From Deltaproteobacteria bacterium (lineage in GTDB: Bacteria > Desulfobacterota > DSM-4660 > Desulfatiglandales > HGW-15), in assembly GCA_019310485.1 (NCBI GenBank), contig JAFDEF010000013.1, positions 1-64,000 on the forward strand: DNA of 64,000 nucleotides. The letters run 5' to 3'. The notes beneath the pieces were generated by a model. That model did not search any database. It worked only from the letters and a program-made list of their open reading frames with translations, and had not been told where the DNA came from. Below are positions 63,054-64,000 of the stretch, piece by piece. A program made the translations under genes and the position numbers. Each line of letters starts with the position of its first letter. Position 1 is the stretch's first letter.

Positions 63054-64000
63054 CTATCTGTTTGCCTTTCTGATATCCAGCTGATCGAGGGCTGTGATCC
63101 ACTTGCAGATGTTGGTCGAGCCCTCCACAATTTGATATGCGGGTGCATCCCTGTAATACCTTGCCACAGGATACTCCGTAGAATAGCCGTAAGCACCCAG
63201 TATTCTCATGGCCACATGCGAACTTTTTGCTACAACCTCCCCGGCCAGATATTTTGCCTGCGCAACTTCAAGGGTATTGCCCAAATTGCCCTTGTCTTTC
63301 TGTACTGCCGCTTTGTACACCATAAGCCTGGCCGCCTCAATCTCACATGTTATCTGAGCTATTAGGTCCTGGTTCATTTGAAACTGGCTTATAGGCTTGC
63401 CGAACTGTTCTCTCTCTTTGCAGTAAGCCGTAGCAGCATCCAGGCATGCTTGAGCGAGTCCGACCGCCCCTGCAGCAGCAGAAAGACGCGTCTGATTGAG
63501 TGATCCAAATACAATTTTTGCGCCATCCCCAGGTCTTCCCAAGATATTTTCTTTTGGCACTTTTGTATCTTCAAGGTAGATTTCGCCAGTTGGGGTGCTG
63601 CGGGTGCCGATTTTATCAAGCTCAGTTGTGGTAATTCCGTTAAAGTTCTTTGGCTCAACGACAAATGCGGAAAGTCCCCTTCCCCTCGCCTCCCGGTCCG
63701 TGTAAGCATAGTATATTATGGCATCAGCCATAGTGGCATTCGAGATCCATGTCTTTGAACCATTGAGAAGCCAGTAGTCTCCCTTATCAACGGCAGTTGA
63801 CTTCATTGCCATTACATCAGAGCCGGCATTTGGCTCGGTTATGGCAAATGCCCCAATATATTCTGCGCTCACAAGCTTCGGTATGTACTTTTTCTTTACT
63901 TCCTCTGAGCCGTATCTGAGAACCGTATAAGCGCAACCCAGGGTCTGCATGTTGATCTGGACCCTTAGCGAACTGGACGCCCGCGCAATTTCCTCTGTGA
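63054..64000 (-). CDS. Acyl-CoA dehydrogenase 3, possibly glutaryl-CoA dehydrogenase (5' end cut)
   Basis: FAD-dependent acyl-CoA dehydrogenase open to the window end; an ATG at 63950 lies inside the domain, so at least 70 N-terminal residues are missing. GAFAITEPNAGSD, SLNQTRLSAAAGAVG and IVEGSTNICK (catalytic Glu in VEGST) are present. Next to gcdA, it fits the non-decarboxylating glutaryl-CoA dehydrogenase of anaerobes, which leaves glutaconyl-CoA for the decarboxylase. This is inference from position; the motifs alone fit several acyl-CoA dehydrogenases. Confidence 0.85.
   Translation of the reverse strand, partial: TEEIARASSSLRVQINMQTLGCAYTVLRYGSEEVKKKYIPKLVSAEYIGAFAITEPNAGSDVMAMKSTAVDKGDYWLLNGSKTWISNATMADAIIYYAYTDREARGRGLSAFVVEPKNFNGITTTELDKIGTRSTPTGEIYLEDTKVPKENILGRPGDGAKIVFGSLNQTRLSAAAGAVGLAQACLDAATAYCKEREQFGKPISQFQMNQDLIAQITCEIEAARLMVYKAAVQKDKGNLGNTLEVAQAKYLAGEVVAKSSHVAMRILGAYGYSTEYPVARYYRDAPAYQIVEGSTNICKWITALDQLDIRKANR

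Overview
The window looks like chromosomal DNA of an anaerobic Desulfobacterota-type (former Deltaproteobacteria) bacterium that oxidises short acyl-CoAs. This rests on gene content: two beta-oxidation type gene sets, a glutaconyl-CoA decarboxylase alpha subunit, the precorrin-2 dehydrogenase / HemX-CcsA / HemA block, Gram-negative lipoprotein processing genes (lgt, lspA), large GAF/PAS sensor kinases, c-di-GMP proteins, and UPF0182, DUF3786 and DUF3568 proteins. No rRNA, tRNA, CRISPR, prophage or insertion sequence was seen. Both ends cut a gene (a penicillin-binding protein on the left, an acyl-CoA dehydrogenase on the right).

Layout. 1-5.5 kb: class A penicillin-binding protein, then a leftward aminotransferase plus GAF sensor kinase. 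5.8-16.2 kb: a rightward catabolic block of two thiolases, a crotonase, an acyl-CoA dehydrogenase, a two-subunit B12-dependent acyl-CoA mutase with its MeaB GTPase, a small membrane protein, an XRE-cupin regulator and a second acyl-CoA dehydrogenase. 16.4-23.6 kb: an RNA m5C methyltransferase with an overlapping PUA-like gene, a dual-PilZ protein with a candidate sigma-54 promoter, a GAF/class III nucleotide cyclase and a methyltransferase. 23.8-28.7 kb: radical SAM protein, siroheme/heme genes and two molybdopterin genes. 28.9-39.9 kb: UPF0182, DUF3786, HD-GYP phosphodiesterase, a prepilin with a HAMP protein, CBS-ACT protein, nitroreductase, NRDE protein and a lone receiver. 40.0-50.9 kb: endonuclease V, topA-dprA, LysM protein, glycine-zipper lipoprotein, lgt, lspA-ileS. 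51.3-56.7 kb: small lipoprotein, an unknown pair, a DHH phosphoesterase and a 962-residue sensor kinase. 56.9-64 kb: thiL, a tandem repeat, thiM, alanine dehydrogenase, an Lrp-type regulator, gcdA and an acyl-CoA dehydrogenase.

How the genes fit together. The most interesting point is the mutase. The two residues that set substrate choice in methylmalonyl-CoA mutase (Tyr89 and Arg207 of the Propionibacterium enzyme) are Phe91 and Gln209 here, the pair known from isobutyryl-CoA mutase. With the neighbouring acyl-CoA dehydrogenase, crotonase and thiolases this suggests isobutyryl-CoA to butyryl-CoA to crotonyl-CoA to acetyl-CoA, with the 3-hydroxyacyl-CoA dehydrogenase, CoA activation and electron-transfer flavoprotein encoded elsewhere. 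At the right end, gcdA and the adjacent acyl-CoA dehydrogenase suggest a glutaryl-CoA to glutaconyl-CoA to crotonyl-CoA route, as in anaerobic benzoate and glutarate degraders. Both routes would meet at crotonyl-CoA.

A 94-bp palindromic repeat occurs twice in tandem between thiL and thiM and again, inverted, about 50 kb away between the two thiolases. All functions are read from sequence by eye; no database search was run.
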